A program made the translations under genes and the position numbers. Under the pieces are notes generated by a model. That model saw only the letters and a list, made by a program, of their open reading frames with translations. It made no database searches and had not been told where the DNA came from. Shown piece after piece: positions 27,181 through 36,542 of a DNA stretch of 64,000 bases (its first letter is position 1; each line of letters opens with the position of its first letter). The stretch is from positions 62,001-126,000 of the forward strand of contig NZ_JAEUXI010000004.1 in NCBI RefSeq assembly GCF_016775005.1. Direction: 5' to 3'. This DNA is from Streptococcus suis (GTDB lineage: Bacteria > Bacillota > Bacilli > Lactobacillales > Streptococcaceae).

Positions 27181-28305
27181 TTATTTCTTATTTTTAGTTG
27201 CCAAATAGGATTCCCACATCTTTTGTTGGGGCTTCGCGAATGGGTAGGAATGAAAATCAACTACTGCTACCCATTTGAGTTCGCGGTCGGCGGGGAGACT
27301 GCCTGTGCTGGCGATCCCTTCTGTCAAGTCAATCAGCCATTTGCGGTGGCTGAATATGTGTTGAACGGGGGAAAATTCTTCATCCTGCCAGTCGACTATC
27401 AGTCCATACTGGTCTGTAAAGCTCTGCCTTGTATCTGGCTGAACAGGCTCTTCTGCAACTTCAAAGAGGGAGACTTGTTTGTCTAGGACCGCCCCTTTTT
27501 CCAAAAGTGGAAAGGACCAGAAACCTGCAAGCAGTTGGCTGCTTTGATTTTTTTCTAGGAGAAATTCATTGTGCTGGTTGCGGATAATCATGCCTTGATA
27601 GGCAACGGGGACTGGCTTTTTCTTGGGTGCCTTAATCGGATACTTGCCCATGGTGCCGTTGAGGTAGGCGGCGCTAAAGGCTTTGACGGGACTATCTTCT
27701 GGTCGTGGATTGACAGGTGCCTCAATGTCTGATCCCAGATCCATGAGGGCTTGGTTAAAGTCGCCTGGTCTGTCTGGGTCAATCAGGATGTCCATCATGC
27801 CTTGGAAAATCTTGCGATTGGCAGGCACTCCGATATCGTGATTGACTTCAAAAAGTCGGCTCAAGACTCGCATGACATTGCCGTCAACAGCTGGCTCAGG
27901 CAGGTCAAAGGCAATACTGGCAATGGCTCCCGCGGTGTAGGGTCCAATTCCCTTGAGGCTTGCAATCTCATCGTAGGTATGTGGAAACTGACCATCGAAC
28001 TGCTCCACCATTTGCTGAGCTGCCTTTTGCATATTGCGGACGCGAGAATAATAGCCCAGACCTTCCCAGAGTTTGAGAATGACCTCCTCTTCTGCCACCG
28101 CCAAATCTCGAATGGTTGGTAAATGGTGCAAAAAGCGTTCGTAGTAAGGAATGACGGTATCAACCCGTGTCTGTTGCAACATGATTTCCGACACCCAGAT
28201 TGCATAGGGATCTCGTGTGCGACGCCAAGGCAAATCACGCTTGTTGGCATCATACCAATCTAAAAGCGCCTTGCGGAAGTATTTGATTTTCTCCTCCTCC
28301 CACAT
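27181..28305 (-). CDS. mutY: A/G-specific adenine glycosylase, clusterless type
   Basis: Removes adenine mispaired with 8-oxoguanine. Helix-hairpin-helix with catalytic residues in SLKGIGPYTAGAI and EPAVDGNVMRV (catalytic Asp), N-terminal LPWRRTRDPYAIWVSEIMLQQTRV, and a C-terminal NUDIX-like domain with SHRKW. The Cys-x6-Cys-x2-Cys-x5-Cys iron-sulfur loop is replaced by Glu/Pro/Ser/Ser in DIEAPVNPRPEDSPVKAFS. The frame opens at 28335, but the promoter places transcription start there, and GGAG five bases before the ATG at 28305 supports the shorter 374-aa start; a leaderless 384-aa form is the alternative. Confidence 0.92.
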   Translation of the reverse strand: MWEEEKIKYFRKALLDWYDANKRDLPWRRTRDPYAIWVSEIMLQQTRVDTVIPYYERFLHHLPTIRDLAVAEEEVILKLWEGLGYYSRVRNMQKAAQQMVEQFDGQFPHTYDEIASLKGIGPYTAGAIASIAFDLPEPAVDGNVMRVLSRLFEVNHDIGVPANRKIFQGMMDILIDPDRPGDFNQALMDLGSDIEAPVNPRPEDSPVKAFSAAYLNGTMGKYPIKAPKKKPVPVAYQGMIIRNQHNEFLLEKNQSSQLLAGFWSFPLLEKGAVLDKQVSLFEVAEEPVQPDTRQSFTDQYGLIVDWQDEEFSPVQHIFSHRKWLIDLTEGIASTGSLPADRELKWVAVVDFHSYPFAKPQQKMWESYLATKNKK

Positions 28306-28341
28306 GGTCACTCCGTATTTTTTCAAATCTAACATAGGTCT

Positions 28342-28370
28342 AGTATAACAAAAAATGAGAGGCTGGGCAA
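28342..28370 (-). promoter_or_regulatory. Promoter of mutY
   Basis: Minus-strand -35 TTGCCC (28365-28370), 17-base spacer, -10 TATACT (28342-28347). The -35 overlaps the terminator stem of the upstream operon. Predicted start is at about 28335. Confidence 0.6.
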
Positions 28371-28384
28371 AAAGCCCAACCTCT
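28351..28384 (-). terminator. Terminator of the relQ-to-thioesterase operon
   Basis: AGAGGCTGGGC-AAAAA-GCCCAACCTCT (one wobble) followed on the minus strand by a U-run. Confidence 0.82.
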
Positions 28385-28437
28385 ATTCTAAAACAAGGAA
28401 ACTGAGTCTTATAACAAGGGGCGATTTCTCAACCTTA

Positions 28438-28854
28438 CTAGTTCTTTTTGCTTCCTACTTCTCTGGTAACAAACATTGTAAAACTGGCTTTAATGATGGA
28501 TTCAGCATCCTGATTTTGAATCAGGACATCAATAACCTTTGTAGTCCGTCCATCATGTTGGCATTTGCCACTTATTGTTAAGCAATCCCCTAGCTTGGCA
28601 GCTTTCATATAGTTAATATTTGATTGAAGGGTAACTGCATAGGAACCCAAGCTATACACTGTCAAGCCTGCAACTGAATCAGCAAGTGTAAAAAGATAGC
28701 CTCCATGTGCCATTTGGTATGGATTTAAGGAATCATTTTTAACTGTCGTCTCCATGACAACCTTTCCTGGCTGAACATCGACTATGCTATATTCATCTAA
28801 AACCTGAATAGGTTTTAATCGAAAACCCTGCAGTTCTTTTTTTATATCATTCAT
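28438..28854 (-). CDS. PaaI-type hotdog thioesterase
   Basis: 138 aa. The hotdog-fold signature is NPYQMAHGGYLFTLADSVAGLTV (about residues 44-66), with conserved His-Gly-Gly and the acidic catalytic residue in the following helix. Hydrolyses an acyl-CoA; substrate unknown. Its start overlaps the end of the second ABC gene by eight bases, so it is the last gene of the long minus-strand operon. A C-terminal KLGDCLTISGKCQHDGRTTKV stretch fits the family. Confidence 0.85.
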   Translation of the reverse strand: MNDIKKELQGFRLKPIQVLDEYSIVDVQPGKVVMETTVKNDSLNPYQMAHGGYLFTLADSVAGLTVYSLGSYAVTLQSNINYMKAAKLGDCLTISGKCQHDGRTTKVIDVLIQNQDAESIIKASFTMFVTREVGSKKN

Positions 28855-30571
28855 AATTACTCCCTTGACTACTTTGCATTTGATAATAGACCCCTTTTGC
28901 CGTCATGAGTTGGTGGTGATTCCCCTGCTCTACGATTTGTCCATCAACCATCACCAAAATGATATCTGCAGACTGAATGGTGGAAAGGCGGTGGGCGATG
29001 ATAAAGCTGGTACGCCCCTGCATGAGTTTGGCAAAAGCTTCTTGCACTAAAATCTCCGTTCGCGTATCGATTGAAGAGGTTGCTTCATCTAAGATTAAGA
29101 TTTTTGGTAATTTAACAAAAACTCGAGCGATTGCCAAAAGTTGTCGTTGTCCTTGGGATAATGAGGCTCCTCCGTCTGTCAGAATCGTATCATATCCCTC
29201 TGGTAACTGTCGGATAAAGAAATCTGCATTAGCTGCCTGAGCTGCTTCTATCACCAATTCTCGAGTAGCATTGGGATAGCCGTAGGCAATATTATCATGA
29301 ATACTGGCTGACTTAATCCAGGTTTCCTGCAAGACCATGCCAATTTGCTGACGCAGGTCTTCTCGACTATACTTGGTCACAGGCTGACCATCTAGCAAAA
29401 TCTGCCCTTGATTAACTTCATAAAAACGCATGAGTAGATTGATGAGGGTAGACTTACCAGCTCCGGTCGGTCCCACAATAGCCACTTTGGCACCTGCTGG
29501 TACGGATAGATTGAGATTTTGAATGAGGGGCTTGCTGGGATCGTAGGAAAAATCAACCTCTTGGAAATCAATCTTCCCCTGAACTTCACGCATTTCCAGG
29601 CTCTGCCCTTCTTCCACATCATCCTGGTCAAGAATTGCAAAAAGCCTCTCGGCACAGGCTAAAGCGCTCTGCAATTCTGACAAAACCGAAGATATATCGT
29701 TGAAAGGCTTGGTGTATTGGCTTGCGTAGTTGAGGAAGGTCGTTAATTCACCAACCGTGAAGCTACCAGCCATAATCCGCAGAGCTCCTAAGCCAGCCAA
29801 AAGCGCATAAATCAAGGCATTGATGAATCGGGTGCTAGGGTTTATAGTTGAAGAGACAAAGATAGCAGCTTGTGAATAATGAGCATATTGAGAATTTTCT
29901 TTGACAAAATCTTTCTGAAACTGCTCTTGAGCATTAAAGCTCTGAATCAAGCTCAGTTGGCTAATACTTTCCTCCAGAAAGCGGCTTTGACGGCCACGCG
30001 CAGCGGTTTGCTGCTGATAATAATTATAACTTTTTCGAGCAATAGTTCGAGTCACCAAGAGGCTCAAAGGTGTCAAAGCCACTACGACAAGCATCATAAT
30101 CCAATCCAAACGTGCCATAGTAACAATTGTCAATAAGATTGTTAAAATACCAAGGAAAAATTGGTTAAAAATCATCAATAGTCCATTGGTCAACTGCTCG
30201 CTATCTGTCGAAATCCTTGCAACCAGATCTCCGACTGATTGCCTATCAAGAAAAGATAAAGGCAAGCGATGCAATTTATCATAAACTTGCTGGCGTAGTT
30301 CCGCCATCAGACCGTAAATCAAACGATTGCTTGCCAAAGGGAGATACCATTGGACCAGAGTATTGGTAAATACCACCACCCCCATCTGAACCAAGACGCC
30401 AAATAAAGCTTGTCCATCTCCGTCCAGAATCAAATCTAAGGCCCGTCCCATCAAAATCGGCAGATAAACAGTTAACAAAACCTGGCAAAGCGTTCCAGCT
30501 ATCAAGGATAGCAAAAATATGGGTTTACGTCCTAACAGAGCCACTAAAGAGTTGAATGTACTTTTTCTCAT
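28847..30571 (-). CDS. ABC exporter half-transporter, canonical ATPase partner
   Basis: 574 aa: N-terminal six-helix membrane domain (residues 1-310) and C-terminal nucleotide-binding domain. Walker A GPTGAGKST, Q-loop MVLQET, signature LSQGQ, Walker B ILILDEATS with the catalytic Glu, and switch His in IIAHRLS are intact. Its start overlaps the stop of the preceding ABC gene by four bases (ATGA). The two should form a heterodimeric exporter, in the class of BmrCD/LmrCD/PatAB multidrug pumps. Substrate unknown. Confidence 0.88.
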   Translation of the reverse strand: MRKSTFNSLVALLGRKPIFLLSLIAGTLCQVLLTVYLPILMGRALDLILDGDGQALFGVLVQMGVVVFTNTLVQWYLPLASNRLIYGLMAELRQQVYDKLHRLPLSFLDRQSVGDLVARISTDSEQLTNGLLMIFNQFFLGILTILLTIVTMARLDWIMMLVVVALTPLSLLVTRTIARKSYNYYQQQTAARGRQSRFLEESISQLSLIQSFNAQEQFQKDFVKENSQYAHYSQAAIFVSSTINPSTRFINALIYALLAGLGALRIMAGSFTVGELTTFLNYASQYTKPFNDISSVLSELQSALACAERLFAILDQDDVEEGQSLEMREVQGKIDFQEVDFSYDPSKPLIQNLNLSVPAGAKVAIVGPTGAGKSTLINLLMRFYEVNQGQILLDGQPVTKYSREDLRQQIGMVLQETWIKSASIHDNIAYGYPNATRELVIEAAQAANADFFIRQLPEGYDTILTDGGASLSQGQRQLLAIARVFVKLPKILILDEATSSIDTRTEILVQEAFAKLMQGRTSFIIAHRLSTIQSADIILVMVDGQIVEQGNHHQLMTAKGVYYQMQSSQGSNYE

Positions 30572-32292
30572 GACTCTACCTCCTGACTCTGTTGCGATCG
30601 ATCGATTTCTCGGAAAATAGCAGAGCTTTCTAACAGGTCTTGGTGACAGCCTAGTCCTACTTGTTTCCCCTTGTCCAGCACTAAAATCTGATTGGCATCC
30701 TTGATACTCTTAGTTCGTTGGCTAATGACAATCAAGGTCTGCTGAGGTAGTTCCCTACGGATCGCAGCAAATAAACGACTTTCGGTCAGATAGTCCAAAG
30801 CTGAAGTCGCATCATCCAAAATCAAAATTGAAGCCTCTTGTACCAAAGCTCTTGCAATGGTCAACCGTTGGCGTTGGCCACCAGAAAAATTGCGACCAAA
30901 GGCTTCAACTACTGTGTCTAAGCCATCTTTTTCTAAGAGAAAATCCTTGGCCTGAGCCATTTCCAGCGCCTTCCATAAAGCCTGTTCTGAGTAAACCTTT
31001 CCGAGTGTCAGATTGCTGCGAACCGTTCCTGAAAACAGCTGAGCTTGTTGAGGAACCAGAGCGAACTGACCACGCCAGTTTGCCAGTGTCTGTGGACTAT
31101 GTCCCTCTATATAAACTTGCACCTTATTATCATCAGATGGATACAAGCCCAAGAGCAAATCAATCAAGGTCGATTTACCAGAACCCGTTCCACCAATAAT
31201 CCCCATAAACTGCCCTTTCTCTAGCTGAAAACTGAGATTTTCCAAGGCTGGCCGAGATGATCTGGGATAGGTAAAGGTCAAATTTTGGACAGATAAGACG
31301 AGATTCATTTGATCCGTTTGAGTTGTTGATAGAGGCGCTTCTACATCTTCTGACTGCTGGTCAAAGATTTCCTGGACACGTTTAGCAGCGATGAAACTTT
31401 GGTTCAAACTGGAGATAACCATGACCATTTTGACCAATTCTACCAAAATTTGCAAGAGATAGTTGATAAGGGCAATCAGCATTCCTTGTTCCAATTGATT
31501 AAAGGTAATTGCAAAACTCCCCTGCCAAATGAGGAAAATCAAGGTCAGATTGACAATCAGATAGGTCAAGGGAGACAGACTTGACGACCATCTTCCTGCT
31601 CGCACTAACTGACCAAGATAGGCTTGATTTCCTTTTTCAAATGCTTCTTTTTCACGCAGATTTTGCCCAAAAGCCCGAATAACTCGCATGCCAGTCACCG
31701 TTTCACGCACCTGGCCAACCAAACTATCCAAGAACTTACGAATACTCTGGTAATGACGACTTGTAACCCAACTGATGACTGTAACTACTAGAAAAAGCAG
31801 AATAATCATATTAACAAAATAGGTTGCCAAGCTTGGACTAATTAGGTAAGCCATTAGCAGGGAACCGAAGACGACAATCGGAGCCCTCAGAAAGAGACGA
31901 AGAAAAATGTTAATTCCAGACTGAATCTGTAAAGTATCGCTAGTCAGTCTAGTAAAGAGACTTGAAGAAGACAAACTGTCTCGAGAAGCCTTGGGAAGAG
32001 ATAATATTTTTTGATACAGATCCTGAGTCAAATCCTTGGTAAAGCCAACTGCTGCCTTGGCTGCAAAATACTGAGCTGTCAAGGAAACCACTACGCCAAC
32101 AATTGCCAAAGCAACCAGATATAAAATCATAGCAACCAAGTTTCCTTGGTTGCTATTGGGTATTACCTGGTCAATAATCATGGCGATAATAAGCGGAACC
32201 ACCAATTCAAAACTGGCTTCCAGTAGTTTGAAGAGGGGAGCTAAGATCGCCTCTTTGAGATATGCATGAAAATAGCCAACCAGTTCTTTCAT
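30568..32292 (-). CDS. ABC exporter half-transporter, degenerate ATPase partner
   Basis: 574 aa with the same domain order as its partner. Walker A GGTGSGKST and signature FSGGQ are present, but Walker B reads ILILDDATS, with Asp in place of the catalytic Glu, and the switch position reads VISQRT with Gln instead of His. This makes its own ATP site non-canonical, a known property of heterodimeric exporters. It starts one base after the pta stop codon, so it is in the relQ-nadK-rluD-pta transcript. Confidence 0.88.
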   Translation of the reverse strand: MKELVGYFHAYLKEAILAPLFKLLEASFELVVPLIIAMIIDQVIPNSNQGNLVAMILYLVALAIVGVVVSLTAQYFAAKAAVGFTKDLTQDLYQKILSLPKASRDSLSSSSLFTRLTSDTLQIQSGINIFLRLFLRAPIVVFGSLLMAYLISPSLATYFVNMIILLFLVVTVISWVTSRHYQSIRKFLDSLVGQVRETVTGMRVIRAFGQNLREKEAFEKGNQAYLGQLVRAGRWSSSLSPLTYLIVNLTLIFLIWQGSFAITFNQLEQGMLIALINYLLQILVELVKMVMVISSLNQSFIAAKRVQEIFDQQSEDVEAPLSTTQTDQMNLVLSVQNLTFTYPRSSRPALENLSFQLEKGQFMGIIGGTGSGKSTLIDLLLGLYPSDDNKVQVYIEGHSPQTLANWRGQFALVPQQAQLFSGTVRSNLTLGKVYSEQALWKALEMAQAKDFLLEKDGLDTVVEAFGRNFSGGQRQRLTIARALVQEASILILDDATSALDYLTESRLFAAIRRELPQQTLIVISQRTKSIKDANQILVLDKGKQVGLGCHQDLLESSAIFREIDRSQQSQEVES

Positions 32293-32293
32293 A

Positions 32294-33280
32294 TTACAAA
32301 GCTGCTACTGCTTGTGCAGCTGTGATAATACCAAGTTTGTAGACATCTTCTGAACTACATCCACGTGAAAGGTCATTAACTGGCTTATTCAAACCTTGCA
32401 AAACAGGACCAACCGCTTCGTAGCCACCAAGTCGCTCAACAACCTTGTAAGTGATATTTCCTGCCTCAATAGCTGGGAAAACAAAGACATTGGCTTGACC
32501 AGCTACTGGACTTCCAGGCGCCTTCAAACGAGCTGTATCTGGAACCAAGGCAGCATCCATCTGCAATTCGCCATCAATCAAAAGATCTGGACGAAGTTCT
32601 TGAGCAATACGAGTAGCTTCAACAACCTTATCTACACGAGGTCCAGAACCAGATCCCTTAGTTGAATAAGAAATCATAGCCACTTTTGGATCGATACCAA
32701 ATGTTTTAGCTGTTTCTGCTGATTGAATTGCAATCTCAGCCAGGGTTTCTGCATCTGGCTCAATGTTGATAGCACAGTCACCAAAAACAAACTTATGCTG
32801 GTCTTTTACCATCAAGAAGACACCTGACGTACGTTTTACACCTGGTTTTGTCTTAATGATTTGAAGAGCAGGACGAACAGTATCAGCAGTTGAGTGAATT
32901 GCTCCTGAAACCATACCTTCTGCCAAACCAAGTTGAACCAACATCACACCAAAGTAGTTGACGTCACGCAAGATTTCATCAGCCTGTGCTTCATCCACCT
33001 TGCCCTTACGAAGCGTCACAAACTCCTGCTTCATAGCATCAAAGTTAGCATAGTTATTTGGATCAATCACTGTGATACCTGGGTTAGAGAAACCAAAGTC
33101 TGTCAACAAATTGTGGACTTCTTCCGGCACGCCAAGGATAATTGGCTCTGCCAAACCTTCAAACTTCAAACGAGCAGCTGCACGGACCACACGCTCATCC
33201 GTTCCTTCTGGGAAAACGATACGTAGTTTTTTACCTACGATTTTTTGCTTCATTTCACCAAATAAACTCCGAATTTCCAT
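32294..33280 (-). CDS. pta: Phosphate acetyltransferase
   Basis: 328 aa. Converts acetyl-CoA and phosphate to acetyl phosphate, the pathway to acetate and ATP. N-terminal KLRIVFPEGTDERVVRAAARL, central GMVSGAIHSTADTVRPALQ, SYSTKGSGSGPRVDKV and C-terminal NKPVNDLSRGCSSEDVY are family signatures. AAAGGAG stands seven bases before the ATG. It is the fourth gene of the operon beginning with relQ, 20 bases after rluD. Confidence 0.96.
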   Translation of the reverse strand: MEIRSLFGEMKQKIVGKKLRIVFPEGTDERVVRAAARLKFEGLAEPIILGVPEEVHNLLTDFGFSNPGITVIDPNNYANFDAMKQEFVTLRKGKVDEAQADEILRDVNYFGVMLVQLGLAEGMVSGAIHSTADTVRPALQIIKTKPGVKRTSGVFLMVKDQHKFVFGDCAINIEPDAETLAEIAIQSAETAKTFGIDPKVAMISYSTKGSGSGPRVDKVVEATRIAQELRPDLLIDGELQMDAALVPDTARLKAPGSPVAGQANVFVFPAIEAGNITYKVVERLGGYEAVGPVLQGLNKPVNDLSRGCSSEDVYKLGIITAAQAVAAL

Positions 33281-33300
33281 GAAAATTCTCCTTTAAAATA

Positions 33301-34194
33301 TTATTTATTATTTAACAAATTGATAACAGCCTGAAAATCGTCTGGCAAGATTGACTCTAAATCAATCCTTTCGGCTGTAAAAGGATTGTCAAAGGCCAAG
33401 TTATGACAATGCAAGGCCTGTCGTTCAATGCCTAATTCTAAACTCCCCCCATACAGATCATCTCCCAGTAAAGGAAAACCGATATGGGAAAAATGCACCC
33501 GAATCTGGTGGGTTCGACCAGTATGAAGTTGAATATCCACTAGATGAACATCTCCCCAAGACTGAACGACACGATAGGAAGTATGAGCATACTTGCCATC
33601 CTTTGTCACACAGCGCGTGATGATGCTATCTGTCGGACGACCAATTGGAGCAATAATTTCTCCAACTGTATCAAGTTGGCCCGAACCTTGAACCAAGGCA
33701 AAATACCGTTTGAGAATGGTCTTAGCTTGTAGCTGTTTGTCCAAGCGAGCATGCGCATAGCCATGTTTTGCAAACAACATGATGCCGGAAGTATCCCGAT
33801 CTAAGCGCGTGACAATATGCACCTGCTTGTTCTCATAGTTTTGCTTGACTAAATAGCCCTTGACAAAGTTGGCTATGGTCGAAGAATGAATGGAACTAGG
33901 GATCGATGCATAACCAACTGGCTTGTTTATAGCTAAGAAATTCTCATCTTCGTAGAGAATCTCTAGTGGAAAATCAATTGGCTCCAGTTGGCCTGTTACA
34001 TCTTCCTCTGCCGGTATATCAATTGTAACCTTGTCACCGATATCAAGCAAGTAGGTCGCTTTTTCTTCTCTGCCATTTACTAAAATCAAACCACCTGTAT
34101 ATTTGATTTTGGCAAGCAAACTCTTTGAAACCCCATGTTTTTTCAAGAAAACCTTGATTTTGACATGTTGGTCCGCAACAAATTCAAACCGCAT
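33301..34194 (-). CDS. rluD: RluA/RluD-family pseudouridine synthase
   Basis: 297 aa. The N-terminal half has an S4-like region (VSKSLLAKIKYTGGLILVNGREEKATYLL), and the catalytic domain contains HIVTRLDRDTSGIMLFAKH, where the Asp after RL is the nucleophile, and GRTHQIRVH. It modifies uridines in structured RNA, most likely 23S rRNA; exact site unknown. Its start directly abuts the nadK stop. Confidence 0.9.
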   Translation of the reverse strand: MRFEFVADQHVKIKVFLKKHGVSKSLLAKIKYTGGLILVNGREEKATYLLDIGDKVTIDIPAEEDVTGQLEPIDFPLEILYEDENFLAINKPVGYASIPSSIHSSTIANFVKGYLVKQNYENKQVHIVTRLDRDTSGIMLFAKHGYAHARLDKQLQAKTILKRYFALVQGSGQLDTVGEIIAPIGRPTDSIITRCVTKDGKYAHTSYRVVQSWGDVHLVDIQLHTGRTHQIRVHFSHIGFPLLGDDLYGGSLELGIERQALHCHNLAFDNPFTAERIDLESILPDDFQAVINLLNNK

Positions 34195-35013
34195 CTATTC
34201 AACCTCTCCAATAAAGGCATCCTTGACCCGATTCCAAAAACTGGTGTGACTTGGACTGGCTACAAAATGTATCTTTTTCTGATCAATCTGGTAATCAATC
34301 TGCTGGATCTTGTCATAAGTGTAGTTTTTGTTGTCAATGGAGATAGAATAACGATCATCATGCTTGGGCTCAATGACAATCTTATCTTTCTTTGGAACAA
34401 CAATCGACGATCCAAGAGTTCGATAAACACGATTATTCAAACTAGCTACTTCTGCAATCTGAAGCGCTTCGATAGTCGGATGCAGGACTGCTCCTCCTAA
34501 AGATTTATTGTAAGCCGTAGATCCAGTTGGTGTCGAAACCGAAATCCCGTCACCACGAAAACGCTCAAAAGCTACACCATTAATAAAAATATCGGCAACC
34601 ATGGTTTTCGACAGACGCTTAACGGTTGCTTCATTCAAGGCACGCATGGTCAATACCCGACCATCCATCAATTTCACCTTCACATTTAAAATAGGGTAGG
34701 ACACCCGCGCTCCAGTATCGAGTGCAAGATTATCCACCAGTTTATCGACTTCAAAATCACGGTAATCTGTATAGAAACCCAGGTGACCAGTATGAATCCC
34801 TACAAATCGAACATGGTCAATCAATTTTTCGTACTTGTGAAAAGCAGAAAGCAACATTCCATCCCCACCTATCGAGATGACAACATCTGGATTTTTAGGA
34901 GTTAGAATGAATTTTTTTTCTTTTAACTTCGTCCAAAGACTTTGCAAGACTTCTTGACTCTTCGGATTGCGGCTGGCCATCAAGGCTACTTTTAGTCTAT
35001 CTGTATTCTTCAT
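34195..35013 (-). CDS. nadK: NAD kinase
   Basis: 272 aa. Phosphorylates NAD to NADP. Signature [14 protein letters not shown] (about residues 50-63), the NExS-like region ALNEATV, and [17 protein letters not shown] are present. The frame extends to 35040, but the ATG at 35013, overlapping the end of relQ by 17 bases, matches the N-terminus expected in streptococci. It is tightly coupled to relQ and rluD. Confidence 0.95.
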   Translation of the reverse strand: MKNTDRLKVALMASRNPKSQEVLQSLWTKLKEKKFILTPKNPDVVISIGGDGMLLSAFHKYEKLIDHVRFVGIHTGHLGFYTDYRDFEVDKLVDNLALDTGARVSYPILNVKVKLMDGRVLTMRALNEATVKRLSKTMVADIFINGVAFERFRGDGISVSTPTGSTAYNKSLGGAVLHPTIEALQIAEVASLNNRVYRTLGSSIVVPKKDKIVIEPKHDDRYSISIDNKNYTYDKIQQIDYQIDQKKIHFVASPSHTSFWNRVKDAFIGEVE

Positions 35014-35668
35014 CAGTATCGTCGCTGTTTCCGACACCATCGTTTACCTTACGATTTGGTGGATTAAAAAGCACCTGGGCTTCTTGTATATCATCTCGGA
35101 TTTGCCGCATCTCCTCATCTAATTGGTAAGCAATTTTTGCTGTAATTTCCAAGCGTTTCTTGATTTCTTCAGGGAACTTACCCTTGTACTTATAATTCAA
35201 TGAATGTTCAATGGTTGCCCAAAAATTCATTGATAAGGTCCTGATTTGAATTTCTGCTAAAACAGTTTCATTGCCATTTATGGTATCAACAGGATAAGAG
35301 ATAACAACGTGATAGGAACGGTAGCCGGAAGACTTCATATTGTTGATGTAATCTCTTTCATGGAGAATCTGCATGTCCTTGCGTTTTCTCAAGATAGCTA
35401 GGACTTCTTCGATATCATCAACGAATTGGACCATTATCCGAACTCCCGCAATATCTTGCATGTCTTGCGCTAGCTGCTCGTAAGAAATATGGCGTAGGGC
35501 CATCTTCTCTTTAATGGACTCAACAGGCTTCACTCGACCTGTCACGAATTCAATCGGTGAGTGACGGTTGGCCTTATGGTACTGTTTGCGAATACCTCGC
35601 AACTTGATTTTCAATTCTCCAACTGTTTGGATATAGGGATCTAAAAAATTTTCCCAGTTAAATTCCAT
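34997..35668 (-). CDS. relQ: Small alarmone synthetase
   Basis: 223-aa (p)ppGpp synthetase without hydrolase or regulatory domains. It contains the RelA/SpoT synthase core: [45 protein letters not shown] and [26 protein letters not shown] codon at 35674 precedes the ATG, but AGGAGG stands five bases before the ATG at 35668. It is the first gene of the operon, behind an extended -10 TGGTATAAT. The C-terminal tail is acidic (DDTDEEYR). Confidence 0.95.
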   Translation of the reverse strand: MEFNWENFLDPYIQTVGELKIKLRGIRKQYHKANRHSPIEFVTGRVKPVESIKEKMALRHISYEQLAQDMQDIAGVRIMVQFVDDIEEVLAILRKRKDMQILHERDYINNMKSSGYRSYHVVISYPVDTINGNETVLAEIQIRTLSMNFWATIEHSLNYKYKGKFPEEIKKRLEITAKIAYQLDEEMRQIRDDIQEAQVLFNPPNRKVNDGVGNSDDTDEEYR

Positions 35669-35705
35669 CCGCACCTCCTAAAAATGATTGATACGCACAA
35701 GGAAT

Positions 35706-35714
35706 ATTATACCA
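35706..35714 (-). promoter_or_regulatory. Extended -10 promoter of the relQ operon
   Basis: Minus-strand TGGTATAAT, 37 bases before the relQ ATG; -35 not convincing. Confidence 0.65.
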
Positions 35715-35854
35715 CATATACTAGATTTTAGTATATAAATAGCCTGAAATCACAGCTATGATTTTTCCTTTTCCAGTGCATCTTTCTAGCTTATAAACTA
35801 GTCAGAATCATTTTTTTGGTGTATAATATTTTGAAATAAATTGAGGAAAAAAGA

Positions 35855-36433
35855 ATGGACAAGACAAATTTAGAAATTGAGTTTAAAACACTGCTTTCAC
35901 CAGCGGATTATCAGGCACTCCTGCCCTTATTTCAGAATGTTCCTTTGGTCAAGCAGACTAATCACTACATTGATAGTCCAGATTTTCAATTGAGAACCAA
36001 CAGATGCTCTCTCCGTATTCGTACCTTTGTTGAGCAGGCAGAATTGACTTTAAAAATTCCACAGGAAATCGGCAATTTGGAAATCAACCAAGTACTGGAA
36101 CTAAAAGAGGCTAAAGGACTTCTTGAAAATTTTCAGTTGCCGGACGGCCCCGTCAAAGCCTGCCTTGAACAAAAACATCTGAATCACCTCCCCTTATCTG
36201 TCTGGGGCTCCCTTACCACCCAACGAAAGGAAATGGAATCTGACATTGGCTTGATGGCCTTAGACAAAAATACTTATGGTGATCAGATTGATTTTGAACT
36301 AGAACTTGAAGTTCAACAAGCTAGCAAAGGGGAAAAAGATTTCCAAGACTTTCTGGCCAAACATGACATTCCATTTCGCTATGCTCAGAGCAAAGTAGCG
36401 CGAACAGCAAAAAATCTATTGTCCGCAAAATAA
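35855..36433 (+). CDS. CYTH-domain phosphohydrolase-like protein
   Basis: 192 aa triphosphate tunnel protein. The N-terminal ExExK motif is EIEFK (residues 7-11); later basic and acidic strands (SLRIRTF, LTLKIP, DFELELEV, SKVARTAKN) build the tunnel. CYTH proteins hydrolyse inorganic or thiamine triphosphate or act as adenylate cyclases; which applies is unknown. Divergent from relQ, as in pneumococcus. Confidence 0.87.
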   Translation: MDKTNLEIEFKTLLSPADYQALLPLFQNVPLVKQTNHYIDSPDFQLRTNRCSLRIRTFVEQAELTLKIPQEIGNLEINQVLELKEAKGLLENFQLPDGPVKACLEQKHLNHLPLSVWGSLTTQRKEMESDIGLMALDKNTYGDQIDFELELEVQQASKGEKDFQDFLAKHDIPFRYAQSKVARTAKNLLSAK

Positions 36434-36451
36434 AGGACAATAGATTTTTTT
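36416..36451 (+). terminator. Terminator of the CYTH gene
   Basis: CTATTGTCC/GGACAATAG with a ten-base loop containing the stop codon, followed by seven T. Confidence 0.85.
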
Positions 36452-36542
36452 ACTGAAAAATATGGATTTTTTTGATAAAATAGAAAACAGTTAGAGTCCA
36501 AAAGGCTTGGACAGAGTTGAAAACAAAAAAGGAGTTTATTTC

